64,000 bases of DNA, taken from NCBI GenBank assembly GCA_028023455.1, contig JAQFVV010000991.1, positions 1 through 64,000 of the forward strand. Direction: 5' to 3'. This DNA is from Epiperipatus broadwayi. Its lineage: Eukaryota; Onychophora; Udeonychophora; Euonychophora; Peripatidae. The translations under genes were made by a program, and so were the position numbers. The first letter of the stretch is position 1; each line of letters opens with the position of its first letter. A model generated the notes under the pieces. The model had not been told where the DNA came from. It made no database searches and was given only the letters and a program-made list of their open reading frames with translations. Shown one piece after another: positions 34,226-44,710 of this stretch.

Positions 34226-36140
34226 TTTACTACAAACTTCATTTGTCAATAGAACTGGCTTCACTCCCCCTGACAGAGTAGCAAGAGTCCTTTCCCTTGG
34301 ACCTAGATTTGTAGGAGGCCAATGGAGACAACCTAGATTAGAACTAATCGCTGACGTCGAAGCAAATTTGATTAATGATCCACATAGAGATAGTATCATA
34401 ACAAATATAGTTAAATCTATCTCACAAAAACAGCTACATATAAAAGATCATAGCTGGAGTAACGACATTAAAATTACGAAACAGTTCATTGATAATAATA
34501 ATTTAATTTGCCTTAAAGAAGATAAGGGTAATAGATTCATGCTCTTGAATTTGCATGACTATAAGCATAAAATAAAAGAACAAATCACTAATCTACAACT
34601 CACTCCTGTCACACAATTCAACAATAAGCTTAACCGAGATAAATTTATTGCATCCATTCTCCGTCCTTATAAAAATAAAGGCATTTCTACTGCTGAATAC
34701 TACCGAGTTTATCCTTCCTCCACCAAAGCTCCTAGAGTGTTTGCCAACATTAAACTCCACAAGCCAGGTGAACCACTGCGTCTAATGATGGATTTTGGGG
34801 GAGTCCATTATTTTCAAACCGCAACGATGGTTAATCAACTATTAATCGACAGCCTGGGCTTTGGGAATTTTTCTGTTAATTCATCCTTTCAGGTTGTAGA
34901 GAAAATCAATAAAGCCACGATCTGTAACAACTTCCGTATGACCTCCTTTGACGTCAAAGAGTTGTATGGATCTGTAGACAGAAAGCAATCTATTCACATT
35001 ATCCAACAAGAACTCACCAATACAATGTCATCTGAACGCATTAATTTCATCATTACATTTTTAACTTGGATGGATAAGCATATATACACAACATTTGAGC
35101 ACACTTGGTACAATATGAAAAGCGGATGGCCGATGGGCCTCCCTCTCAGCGGAATCATCACTAGCATTTTTCTTAATTACTACGAAAAATTAATAGTGCC
35201 TAAATACCAAGCTGATAACCCCCACATTTTATACATCCGGTACGTAGATGACATACTTATTCTAGCCAATCAACACACCACAAACAATATTATACAAGAA
35301 CTAACGCACAGCACTAAGCTAACCATTAATTCCACATCTGAGGATGCATCCCAAAGCCTAAATTACCTGGATCTTAAGTTAACGCGCGAGGAACCATGTA
35401 TAAATTATTCAATGATTATAAAGCCTTTTGAAATCAGAGGCTTCATACATCCACATTCTAACGTTCCTAACTCCCACAAATTAGCAGGACTACAAGCATT
35501 CCTACACAGAAACATGCAGCTGTGCAAATTTGAAGCAGATCGAAAGAACAACATACACCTCTATACTAAAGACCTACTACAGGCAGGCTATAAACTCCAC
35601 ACTATCAACAACAAAATCAAGCAGTTTCATACAAAAATCACCATTAATAAAAACAATATTAATCTTCCATATATCACTCTTCCCCACATACATAAAATCT
35701 CACACCAACTAATCAAGATTTTGAGCAATAAATTTAAAATCAGCTTTCATACACCCCCTTGCACTAACCGTCTCATCAATAACTCCAAGGACAAATTAGA
35801 ACCTTCTCAGACCCCCCATGTCGTTTACAGCATCACTTGCCCACAACCCGGTTGCCGCGCCATTTATTTTGGAGAAACCAAGGCAGGCACAACCATCCGG
35901 ACAGCACAACACAGATACACATATAATAGAGCTATGAAAAACAACGATAACTCATCTACGTTTTTGGAACACTCCAAGAAAACTGGACATTTATTTGAAC
36001 CTTCCCACCCTAAAATAGTTTGTATCGAGAAAAACGACATTAAGCGGAAGATCAGAGAAGCGTACTACATCAACAACAATAACAACTCAATCAATAGACG
36101 CGACACATGCTTCGACATTTCTAAACGCTGGACTATTTAG
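34226..36140 (+). CDS. Penelope-like element 1 protein, reverse transcriptase and GIY-YIG endonuclease
   Basis: The open frame runs from just after the 34,207 A-tract; a 590-codon stretch can be counted from 34368. Before that, VLSLGPRFVGG is the family's N-terminal motif. Counted from 34368: EDKGNRFMLLN (51-61), IKLHKPGEPLRLMMDF (128-143), motif A SFDVKELYGSV (193-203), motif B MGLPLSGIITS (256-266), catalytic YVDD (292-295) and YLDLKLT (333-339). The endonuclease follows, with VVYSITC (485-491), IYFGE (499-503), R511/H515 and E564. The protein reverse-transcribes element RNA at a nicked target. The terminal TAG lies in the right inverted repeat. All catalytic residues are present. The upstream frameshift is the only visible lesion. 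Confidence 0.9.
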
Positions 36141-36314
36141 TCTATTTGCATATGCTTTGCATACAACTTCTCCCGCCCCATTTTTTATTTTCGCAGCTCA
36201 CAGCTTCGCTATGAATATGAGGTAAAGGACCTCGAAAGCGCTTAGCGTATTTAATTACTGTATCTTATTATAGCTTCACATTCAAGCGTGACATACGCTT
36301 ATTTTGTTTTATAA
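36135..36314. repeat. Right inverted terminal repeat of Penelope-like element 1
   Basis: Reverse complement of 33665-33843. It includes the stop codon of the element protein at its inner edge. Confidence 0.85.
36211..36247 (+). ncRNA. Hammerhead-like motif in right terminal repeat
   Basis: ATGAATATGA, stem GAGGT/ACCTC, GAAA and GCGCTTAGCG follow in order. It shares TCGAAAGCGCT with the palindrome at 41713-41912. The CTGANGA core is altered, so it is called hammerhead-like only. Confidence 0.38.
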
Positions 36315-36343
36315 ATTGAATTTATCGAATGAGAAGATTTAAA

Positions 36344-36355
36344 ATTTTAACCAAC
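36344..36355. repeat. Right target-site duplication of Penelope-like element 1
   Basis: ATTTTAACCAAC, identical to 33653-33664. Confidence 0.7.
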
Positions 36356-36799
36356 GAATATTAGTCTAAATCATAAAACATCACTGTTTTGGATCTGGAG
36401 TCCATATCTTTTTATATTATATTTATATTTCACTTGGTGGTATTACTTTTAAAACCATTATTATGTTGCCTTTCTTATATACTTTCTCCTGAACTGAATA
36501 TAATCAATTTAATAGACAACTACATATTTATATTAAAAATGTATTTCCATCAAATTGACTTTAGTTCAAAATTGAACCTAATCAAGATGTTACAATAATT
36601 CAAAAATGTTACCACTAGGTGATTTCCATGTCATCTAGAACACCTTCAATTGGCCAATCCCAAACCCTAAAAAATGTTTTCAAACTTTCCATTTAACCCT
36701 CATTTCCTCCCAAATTTATCTAACCATGTACTAAATTCATACATTGCTTTTTATTTTGTTGTATATACATTGTTCCATACATTTTTCTTTTTTTTTAAT

Positions 36800-36925
36800 T
36801 TCTACAATATTAGATCACCTCAATACTTTCTTCACATTTCTTAGCATGCTCTCTTGCTAAAAAATTGCAAAATAGTCCCAATTTAATATCTCTCCTAATT
36901 ATTGTTCTATCAAAAAAATGAATAT
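36800..36925 (-). pseudogene. GIY-YIG fragment, inverted end of the 36.5-40.0 kb element
   Basis: On the minus strand the frame reads DRTIIRRDIKLGLFCNFLA then KKCEESIEVI, matching the family-A endonuclease block. An AT-rich junction (36918-36985) separates it from the plus-strand copy. Confidence 0.6.
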
Positions 36926-37089
36926 ATAAAAAATAATGAATACATAAAAATATATATATATATATAATAAAGTATGATAAAACATGGAAATGGCGAAAGT
37001 ATAAAGATAAAGGGAGGTATGGAGTAAGAAATAATAAAAAATGAAGAGGAAAAAAATGAATATCATAAAAATTAAAGTAATAATAATAA

Positions 37090-37745
37090 ATTGGTAAATA
37101 TATCAATAAGTAAATTTTCAAATGACCAGATGAGGATGTTGGAGAAAGGACCAAAATATATACATTTAAAGATATAGATATTGATAAAAAAGGAGTGGCT
37201 AGTATTGAAACAGCAAATATTAAAGAAAAAGAAAAAAAATAATATGCAGTCAAAATTAATAATGTTATTAATAGGAAGAATGGCATATAAATCAGCATGA
37301 GTGGAAAAATAAACAAACAATAAAGGACATTAAAGAAAAGGCTAAAAAAATTTAGTTATTACTGTTGAAGATAAAGAATCTAGATTTGTAATTTTAAATA
37401 AAGAAGAATATGAAAAAAATATTAGAAAGGACTTGGTGAAATAAGATTTTGTGAAAATAAAAAAGAATCCAAGTAATTTAATTAAGTGTAAATATATTAA
37501 AATATTATAAATAATGAGAAAGACTAAATTGATTAATGATACTGAATATAGGTTGTTATATCCAGACATATGAGCATCCAATAGTGTTTGGGAAAATAAA
37601 AAGGGACAAATAAAATATGCCTGGAAGATTAATGATGGATTTCAATGGATATATATTAAAAGAAATATGTGATGTAATATATAAAAAACTTGCAGATAAT
37701 ATAGAATATGGAATGTATTCTATAAAAAATTCAGAGGAAGTAGTA
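37090..37745 (+). pseudogene. Penelope family A N-terminal/RT0 remnant
   Basis: Broken frames give QMRMLEKGPKYIHLKI (N-terminal motif), ITVEDKESRFVILNKEEYEK (RT0 block), then GRLMMDFNGY and KLADNIEYGMYSIKNSEEVV, which parallels KLVDSKVYGKYCIKNSEEVL of the 14.6-15.3 kb copy. Stops separate each part. It ends where the LINE fragment begins. Confidence 0.65.
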
Positions 37746-38325
37746 GAAGGATGGTCTATGTGGTTTATGTCACAGAGATGAAGACATAATTGAACACATT
37801 TTTGGTGAATGCAGTTATTTGAACGTTTGTAGATATTTTATTAGATTTATTTATAAACATAAAGGATCTTTGATACATGTATTGATACAAGCAATTAAAG
37901 TGGGAGTTTTTGCTGATATTAGAAGTGGCACTTTTTTAATATATAGTTTATGGCTAACTCGGTGTGATATTCTTTTTAATTCTGATTGTACAGATTCTCT
38001 GAAGATTATAATTAGAAAAATCAGAATGATAAAAGAAAGAGACAATAGAATATCATCACAAGATTTATTTAGTAGTACATGGGATCTTATTAACATTTGA
38101 AGACCAGGTTGTATATTATAAATTACCTTTTTTTTTTTTTAGAAAAGACATATATATATATATATATAATTGTATTTTGATTCTATTTTTATATTTTTTT
38201 ATTTACTTGTTAACACTTGGCAGATTCTGCTATTGAACTTTAATTTGCTTATTGTTTTTATCATACAATATTATGTATTTATTTGTTTATTTTTTCTGAT
38301 TTAATAAAGTTTATTTTGATAAAAA
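37746..38325 (+). mobile_element. 5'-truncated LINE 3' end inserted in the Penelope RT
   Basis: The first codons read CGLCHRDEDIIEHIFGECSY, a C-x2-C-...-H-x4-C cluster of the zf-RVT type found at the C-terminus of several non-LTR retrotransposons. The frame then runs to a TGA at 38098 (WLTRCDILFNSDC... within it). The 3' UTR ends in AATAAAGTTTATTTTGAT and A residues. The Penelope frame breaks at SEEVV on the left and resumes at MYQSV on the right, with about 60 bases of RT lost. This is a nested later insertion. The clade is not determined. Confidence 0.68.
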
Positions 38326-38810
38326 AAATGTATCAAAGTGTGTCTAGGAATGAAAGTATTGAAATTGTGGTAAGAAAGATCAAAAATGAGGGGGGGAATT
38401 TCAAAGGATGGATAAAAATAATAGAAGTAGTATTAATAATAATTAGTGAAACATTGTATGTAAAATATAATAATGATTATTAGACTATAAAGAAAGGATG
38501 GATAATGGGATGTTCGATAAGTGGGAATAAGGCATCAAATATGGCAGCTTGGATTGAGCAGAGAGTAATCAATAAGTATATTTATAATGGGGAAATTTTA
38601 AAATACTATAGATATGTAGATAATGTAATTGTAGTAGGAAATAGAAGAATCATAATGAAAGCATTTAATGAACTAAATAAAAATATGTTTCATATTAAAT
38701 TCACAATAGAATATAATGAAGAAGGAGTGGTATATTTAGATTTATTAGTGAAAATGGTTGAGAATGAAGAGATTAAAATAAAACATTGCATAAAAAATAA
38801 AAATGTATGA
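38326..38810 (+). pseudogene. Penelope family A reverse transcriptase remnant with YVDN
   Basis: Resumes at KMYQSVSRNESIEIVV and continues, after an in-frame stop near 38,481, as GWIMGCSISGNKASNMAAW, RYVDNVIVVGNRR and VVYLDLLVKM. The catalytic YVDD has become YVDN, so polymerase activity would be lost even without the stops. Confidence 0.75.
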
Positions 38811-39149
38811 GGAATGATACATCCAAGATTTTATCAACTTTGGTATCAGAAAATGGGGTACTAAAAGAAATAGAAGAGAAAAATGATAGGCTTACATTGA
38901 ATGAAAAGGAGGCTAAGGATCAAAAGTTGCTGATCCAGAAAGAATACATTGAATATGGATATGAGTAGGGTTGGAAGAAATATATTGAGGGATAGAAGAG
39001 GACATAAGAAAGTTAGCAGTAAAAATGAAATAAAATAAGACATGGATTTTTCTTTCATATTTAAAGGAGGTATATAGAATTCTGAATGATAGCAAAGAAA
39101 AAATAAAAGAATATAGGTATAGGATGAAAAAATAATAAATCATTAAAAA

Positions 39150-39490
39150 AGTTAGTGAGTAATGCAAAAATGAAAAATGATAGGAGTGATAATATAGGAA
39201 TAGTTTATAAAATAATATGCAAAAAATATATGCTGGTATATATAGGTCAGTCAGTGAAAAGTAAAATAGAAAAAAGTAAGAAACACAACAGAGCAATAAA
39301 TAGGAGAGATATTAAGTTGACTATTTTGGCGTTTATTTCTAGAAGCAGGGTATGTTATGAAATGTGAAGAAAGTATTGAGGTGATCAAATATTGTAAAAA
39401 TTATAGCGAAAGGTAAGTGTTGAGACAATGTATATACAAAAAAATAAAGAGAAATGTATGAATTTAGTACAAGATTCAATAAAGTTGGGA
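39150..39490 (+). pseudogene. GIY-YIG remnant, family A relative
   Basis: GIVYKIICKK then LVYIGQSVKSKIEKSKKHN, NRAINRRDIK and, after a shift, GYVMKCEESIEVIKYCKNY and MNLVQDSIKLGG. It is the C-terminal domain belonging to the RT remnant at 38326-38810. Confidence 0.7.
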
Positions 39491-39586
39491 GGAAAATAGG
39501 TGTTAAATAAAAATTGGAAAGTATGAAAACATTATTTAGGGTTGGGATTGGCCAATAGATGGTGTTCTATATGATACGTAAATCAC

Positions 39587-39912
39587 ACTGTCAATTGAAT
39601 GTAAATGCTTGAAAGCAGAAAGGTACAAATAATGAAGTTATGAAAGAATAAATATAAACAAAGTGATTATACAGAAAGTAGCTTATTGGTTTTTATGGTG
39701 GGTTTGGGAAAAGTTAAGGAGGATTTAGATATAAAGACCATAGAGTTGACAAAGATTATGCTGTGGAAATGAGATGGAGCAGATTATGGGAAAACTTAGG
39801 ATGGGGAATGGAAAGGGAAGGTAAAGTGGCTAACAGGTGTCTCCGGGCATAGTTTCTGAAATATTCCTGACTGACTTAAGAAGAAGTCACAGTGCATCAC
39901 ATCACATCACAT
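39587..39912. mobile_element. Unidentified 325-bp insertion ending in CATCA repeats
   Basis: The two inverted ends of the Penelope element are otherwise collinear (AATCAC...ACATTTTTGAATTATTG), but here about 325 bp intervenes. It is less AT-rich and ends CACATCACATCACATG. It may be a SINE or a LINE tail. No promoter boxes or ORF were recognised. Confidence 0.4.
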
Positions 39913-40041
39913 GACATTTTTTTGAATTATTGCAACATCTTGACAAGGTTCAATTTTGAATGAAAGTCATATTGATGGAAATAAATTTTTAATTTAAATA
40001 TGTAATTGTCTATTAAATTGATTATATTAAGTTCAGGAGAA

Positions 40042-40364
40042 TATATATATTAAACATCCCATGACTATATCCTTTCAGTCACATTACCCTTTAAATAAGA
40101 AAAAAAACTTGAATTTTGCAGCACATTCAGAAGAGATTTCTTTTAAATGGGCTGCAAAATTCTAGCTTTTCTTTTATTTAAAGGAGTGTGGCTGAAACAA
40201 CATAGCTATGAAGCATTTAAAATATTTTATATAGATTTCAGCTAGTGTTATGCATTATTCTTATATGTACATATATTATTTAATAATAGTATATCTTAAA
40301 AAGAAAGTTCCTAAATGTGGATATTTATTATTTTTATTTTTATTATTATATAAATCACCCCTCT

Positions 40365-40367
<3 letters not shown>
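40042..40367. other. Spacer between Penelope-derived units
   Basis: Contains a diffuse inverted repeat (TTGAATTTTGCAGC near 40,110 against GCTGCAAAATTC near 40,150) and nothing coding. Confidence 0.5.

Positions 40368-40409
<42 letters not shown>
40368..40409. repeat. (TA)n microsatellite
   Basis: TA run touching the left inverted end of the next unit. Confidence 0.9.
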
Positions 40410-40410
<1 letters not shown>

Positions 40411-40925
40411 CGGGTTCATCCGTGTTAAAAACTTTTAATACAAATATAAAAAAAGCCTTATTTCAAGCCCAAAATAGACAAAATAGGAAACAAAAAGATG
40501 ATAAATCAGCTATTAGGATTTGTGTTCCATATGGAAAAGGAACTACAGACAATATCAGATGTATATTAAAATGCTATAATATAGATACAGCATTTTCTGC
40601 TCATCAAAAGCTCAGCAATATAATAACCAAGCCTAAGGATTCAATCCCTCTTGAATCTCATGGTGTCTATCAAATCTCATGTAAAAATTGTAAAGCTCCT
40701 TACATAGGTATGAGTAATCATCGCATCAGTGTTAGGAGAGATGAGCATGCTAATGCAGTTAAACAACACTCATCATCAGCAGCACTCTCACTCCATACTA
40801 TAGATTCAGGTCATAAAATTGACTTTTCTAGTAACAGGATCATATCCAGATGTGATAATCTCTACCAATGCAAAATTAGAGAAGCCATTGAGATACTTAA
40901 AAGGCCAGATTGTATCAATAAGTGA
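40410..40925 (+). CDS. Penelope-type GIY-YIG endonuclease, N-terminally truncated
   Basis: About 170 codons open from the left inverted repeat to a TGA at 40923. No native start is visible; the frame also runs back into the TA microsatellite. It reads VPYGKGTTDNIRCILK (linker block typical of Penelope C-termini), KPKDSIPLESHGVYQISCKN with the GVY part of the GIY motif, CKAPYIGMSNHRISVRRDEH with YIG and the R/H pair, SLHTIDSGHKIDF, and CKIREAIEI with the distal Glu. The Cys pair just before YIG matches the zinc-finger-like feature of animal Penelope endonucleases. RT is absent. The domain itself has no stop codon. It differs from family A and from element 1, so it is a third family. Confidence 0.75.
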
Positions 40926-41150
40926 GATGATACATGCAAACTTCCTCCTATTTGGAAAGATTTTTTTAAAAAACATTCCAAAATTTAACATTTTTGCTAT
41001 TGGTGGAATTTTAACATTTTATTCAAATCAGTGATTGTAGCGCCTCTACAACCGTCTTTCTACCTTTTATAACTCTGTGGATGGCTTGTGTGACCAAGTC
41101 GAAAGGTCAGTATATTAATATTAAAAGTTTTTTAACATGGATGAACCTGC
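40410..41150 (+). mobile_element. Inverted-repeat-bounded unit with only a GIY-YIG module
   Basis: The left end GCGGGTTCATCC then GTGTTAAAAACTTTTAAT (40410-40439) is mirrored at 41120-41150 with two substitutions and one extra T. Only the C-terminal third of a Penelope-type protein lies between. TA runs are on or near both sides (also at 41,196-41,210). It could be a 5'-truncated Penelope copy with an inverted end, or a small non-autonomous unit. Confidence 0.65.
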
Positions 41151-41712
41151 AAAATATGTATTTTATATATTTAACCCATGCAAATCTTCGTTTTAATATA
41201 TATATATATAACAAAACAATAAATATTATTAATAATATTCATAAACATCAAAATACTTTCAGTTATTGTAAATTTAAAAGATTTCCAGTTGAAAATCGTT
41301 ATGCAAATAACTGAAAGTACTTCTGCATTTTATAACAAATTGTTAATAGCATTTACTATCACTGTTATTACTTTATTGTTTTATCATTATAATAATTAAT
41401 TTATGGCAGATATTCTATTTGAATGAAAAAAATAAATCAAATAATTATATATATATGAGATAAAATAATATATAATAAAACAAAACACTGGAATTAACTC
41501 TACAATTTTCAGTATACCAACATGTAAATAATAATTATATTAATGACATAATTGCTACTACCAATAATATTTACAGTTAAAATTTAAAAATCAAAATCTC
41601 ACAAAATATTAACATTCAAATAAAAATGTCCAGCTTTTTATAATTTGTATGTATTTATACAATTATATTACTTATTTAACTATTATATAATTAAATGTGT
41701 GGTTTATATATG
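41151..41712. other. Intergenic DNA
   Basis: AT-rich. It contains a small inverted pair CTTTCAGTTATTG (41,258-41,270) and CAAATAACTGAAAG (41,304-41,317). No gene. Confidence 0.5.
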
Positions 41713-41912
41713 TAATGATCAGATATTTTACGGTAATATCTCCACACTAAACTCTAATATATTTCTTTCTATATTTAGCGCTTTCGAACATCGACATTAG
41801 ATCTATCTACAGCTTTGAAAATGAAGGCATCGTTCCTTCGAAAGCGCTAAGTATAGAAATAAATATATTAGAGTTTAGTGTGAAGATATTACCGTAAAAT
41901 ATCTGATCATTA
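41713..41912. repeat. 200-bp foldback palindrome with Penelope-type motif
   Basis: Arms of about 76 nt (41713-41788 and 41837-41912) are almost perfect complements and enclose 48 nt. On the plus strand the right half reads ATGAAGG, loop, CCTTCGAAAGCGCTAAG. This is the same layout and core TCGAAAGCGCT as the terminal repeats of Penelope-like element 1, so it is probably a stand-alone inverted Penelope terminus. Confidence 0.75.
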
Positions 41913-43997
41913 CTTATTTAATAAATTATCTATCGTATATACATAATACATCTTATTAATTTTACTTTTTTTCAAATTATTTCCACATGCAAAAGAACAG
42001 CGATTATTAAAACAAAAACAATGTGTGTTTTTTTTTTTTTTTTATATGCGGAAAATGATTTCATTTATAGATATATTTAGATAATTTATTAAATAAGCAA
42101 GGTTTTTGTGGAAATATACACAAATCATAGAATGTTAAAATGTTAATATTTTGTGGCTTAAATAAGATTTTGATTTTTTTATATTTAACTGTAAATGCCA
42201 AAAGCAATTTGTAACTATTATTTATATATAAATTGGTACATTAAAAGTAATTGCGTGTCCGTAATATATAGCTAATTACACAGTGTTTATACAAACACAT
42301 ACAATAGTCATGGTTTTAAACTTCGAATGATTACGGTTGCTTATTCTAAGCACTTTAATGAAAAGATTAAAATTAAAGAAGTTAATTCATTACCAAAAAA
42401 TAGAACTATGAACTGGCAGTCAAATAGTATACTGTTAAATAAATATTGAAACATATATAATCCAGTAAGCTTTCTATTGTGAGATCGGGAAGTTTTAGAA
42501 CTTGGATTGGTTATTAGCTTATACTGAAAAAGTTTATTGTACTTTGTTTGTCTATTTCGAAAGACTAATTTAATAAATAATTTAATTTACTTATAGAATC
42601 GATTTCGCACAAAGACGAGAAAATCAGTGAAGAAATAGACTTGTAATGAATTTGAGTTTTTTTTTTAAATCGTTTTTATTGACCATTCTTTATATTATAA
42701 TTTTCTTGCTAAAGTTAATTATATTTTGTTTATATATAAATACACACACATATATACTTGTGATTAATATTTTATTTTAAACTTACAAGTATTTTACACA
42801 TGAAGAACAAAAATGCAAACTTTTTCGAAGAAAATATTGTTTATAACAATCATTATAAAATAAAAATTGCTATATCACACTTTGATTATGCATTTGATTA
42901 GAATTACGTCCAATTACGTCCATTTCTTTGAAGTATCTTCTGGCGTCGATGTTACATATAATATTACGCTAATCTATTTCAAATTATCAGTATAAACCTA
43001 TACATATTTATGAAAGTCATTAAAATGAATACTTTTAAACAAATTTATAATGATTTTTAATAAAATTAAGAAACACATTTTTATAACAGCTGCTTAGGTA
43101 AACTGGTTTGTTTAGCAGGAGTTACTGACCGCAAGAGTTCGCACTAGTACGTAATAGTAGAAAAAATTCAAAGATTGTAAAAGCGTTTCCTTGAATCGTG
43201 AATTGATGAAAGATTCTCTATGCCTAATTTTTAATACTTAATTAAAATTTTGAAATAATTTAAAGCGAAAAAACAACAACGAACAATGCTAATTAAAGTA
43301 CAACAAAAATTAATTAATAAATACACGCACACACAAATGCGGTTGTATGACTGAATCGAAATAATTGAATCGAAAATGATTTGAAATTCATAGACTTTAA
43401 ATTTTCTCAGAAATTTCAAGTTATAAGAAAATACTTGTTTACATTGCAATTTCTTGAAAGTCGATATGTGGAAGCATAAAAATGTTTACGAAATTAATAA
43501 CTTTTAAAACATAAAAACAATTAGCAACTTTATCTAAAAGTTTTATTTAGATAAACATTAATACACAGTTTTTGTTTAGATTTTAAAGTTTAGTGCTTAC
43601 ATAATTTACACACATTAATACATACATAATTTATCAAAAAATAATAAATGAATATAATCAGAATAAATTGCGAAATCTTATCCATCAATATGCCACAAAA
43701 GTAAAGCTAAACTTATCATTCTACTCGAAACTAAATGAATACTGAACGTAGCTCATTAATTAAATATTAAACTAATTAAGCTAGATTAAACCCAATAAAA
43801 CAACAGATTCAAGTAGTGTCTATATAAATAGATAGTATAAATGAGGAATTCCACGTCTATTTTGACGTTTTTATATTATATATATATATTGATCACAAAA
43901 GTGACTATTAAAATAATTTTTATAGCGATCTTCACCTTAATTAAAAATATAAAGTGATATTATTCATTGTGAATTTAAAAAAAAAAAATATTGTAAA
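41913..43997. other. Intergenic DNA
   Basis: No gene established. A possible terminal coding exon of 15 codons at 42597-42646 is described in the findings. A short TA run lies at 43,878-43,889. Confidence 0.45.
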
Positions 43998-44206
43998 TAA
44001 TATTCATTAAGGTTGTAGCCTCAAGCACATGCTTATAAAAATGCGATAGTAGGGACCTCTACAGGTCTTAAACCACAAGCTTATTAAGAGCAAGCTTGTG
44101 GTTTAAGACCTGTAGAGGTCCTAGCTTGTGGTTTAAGACTTGTAGAGGTCCCTATTATCGCATTTTTATACGCATGTGCTTGAGGCTACAGCCTTAATGA
44201 ATATTA
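43998..44206. repeat. 209-bp foldback palindrome
   Basis: Arms from TAATATTCATTAAGG on the left to its complement on the right stay paired through AAGCACATGC, ATGCGATA and GGACCTCTACAG. The centre carries a duplicated AGCTTGTGGTTTAAGAC segment. No ORF. Probably a MITE or foldback element. Confidence 0.75.
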
Positions 44207-44710
44207 CTTATGTAATCAATGTGCGTTTAAATAAATTTGTAATTATTGTAAATAGTTTTTTTTTAGTATATATTGTAGTAGATAAATCAGTTTGATATGT
44301 AATTTCACCAGAATGCACCATTAAATAATAAATCTAGATCTATTTTTTATACCAAACTGTTATCTAAAATTCATAACTAAAAAAAGCAAATCCTAAACAA
44401 AAAATAAGTTTATTAGCAAAATCTCACATATACACAAACTCACTAGTCATACAAAGTTATTTTTTTCTTTTAAATAGTCCTGTCGTGAAGATCAGAAACC
44501 CTTTTATAATATTATATATAACACCTATAGCATATTGAGAATATAAAAGTATTTATAATTTTATTTAAATTATTAATCAACTAATTATTAATAATGAAAT
44601 AAACAAAGTCTACATTTAACAAAGAAAATAATTTATTTAAAAAGTAATAATACTGTTAAACTATTAAGCATCACATGATCACCATCTCTTATACTAGCAC
44701 ATAATTGTTT
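44207..44710. other. Spacer between two foldback palindromes
   Basis: AT-rich, nothing recognised. Confidence 0.5.

Larger units (their letters stand above)
33665..36343 (+). mobile_element. Nearly intact Penelope-like element 1 with inverted termini
   Basis: A 2.7-kb element with 179/180-nt terminal inverted repeats (33665-33843 and 36135-36314), a 29-nt extension on the right (36315-36343) and a 12-bp target duplication. Between the termini one protein of about 760 residues is encoded, broken by a single frameshift. It contains an N-terminal region, RT and GIY-YIG endonuclease. Inverted terminal copies and a one-sided extension of about 30 bp are known Penelope features. The coding part is less AT-rich than the surroundings and has few lesions, so this insertion is young. 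Confidence 0.88.
36484..40041 (+). mobile_element. Compound Penelope-like element, family A relative, with inverted ends
   Basis: A minus-oriented 3'-end fragment (36484 to about 36920) and a plus-oriented longer copy (about 36980-40041) face away from each other. Their outer ends match as inverted repeats: CTCCTGAACT, TAATCAATTTAATAGACAA and, farther in, AACCTAATCAAGATGTTACA against its plus-strand partner. The plus copy has N-terminal, RT and GIY-YIG remnants, all broken. A LINE fragment (37746-38325) and an unidentified insert (39587-39912) interrupt it. It starts about 130 bp after Penelope-like element 1. Confidence 0.78.

Noticed and set aside
39905-39990. RTE tail at the CATCA repeats
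   Set aside because: The unit is CATCA, not the TGA/TCA triplet tail of the RTE LINE, and no RTE sequence adjoins.
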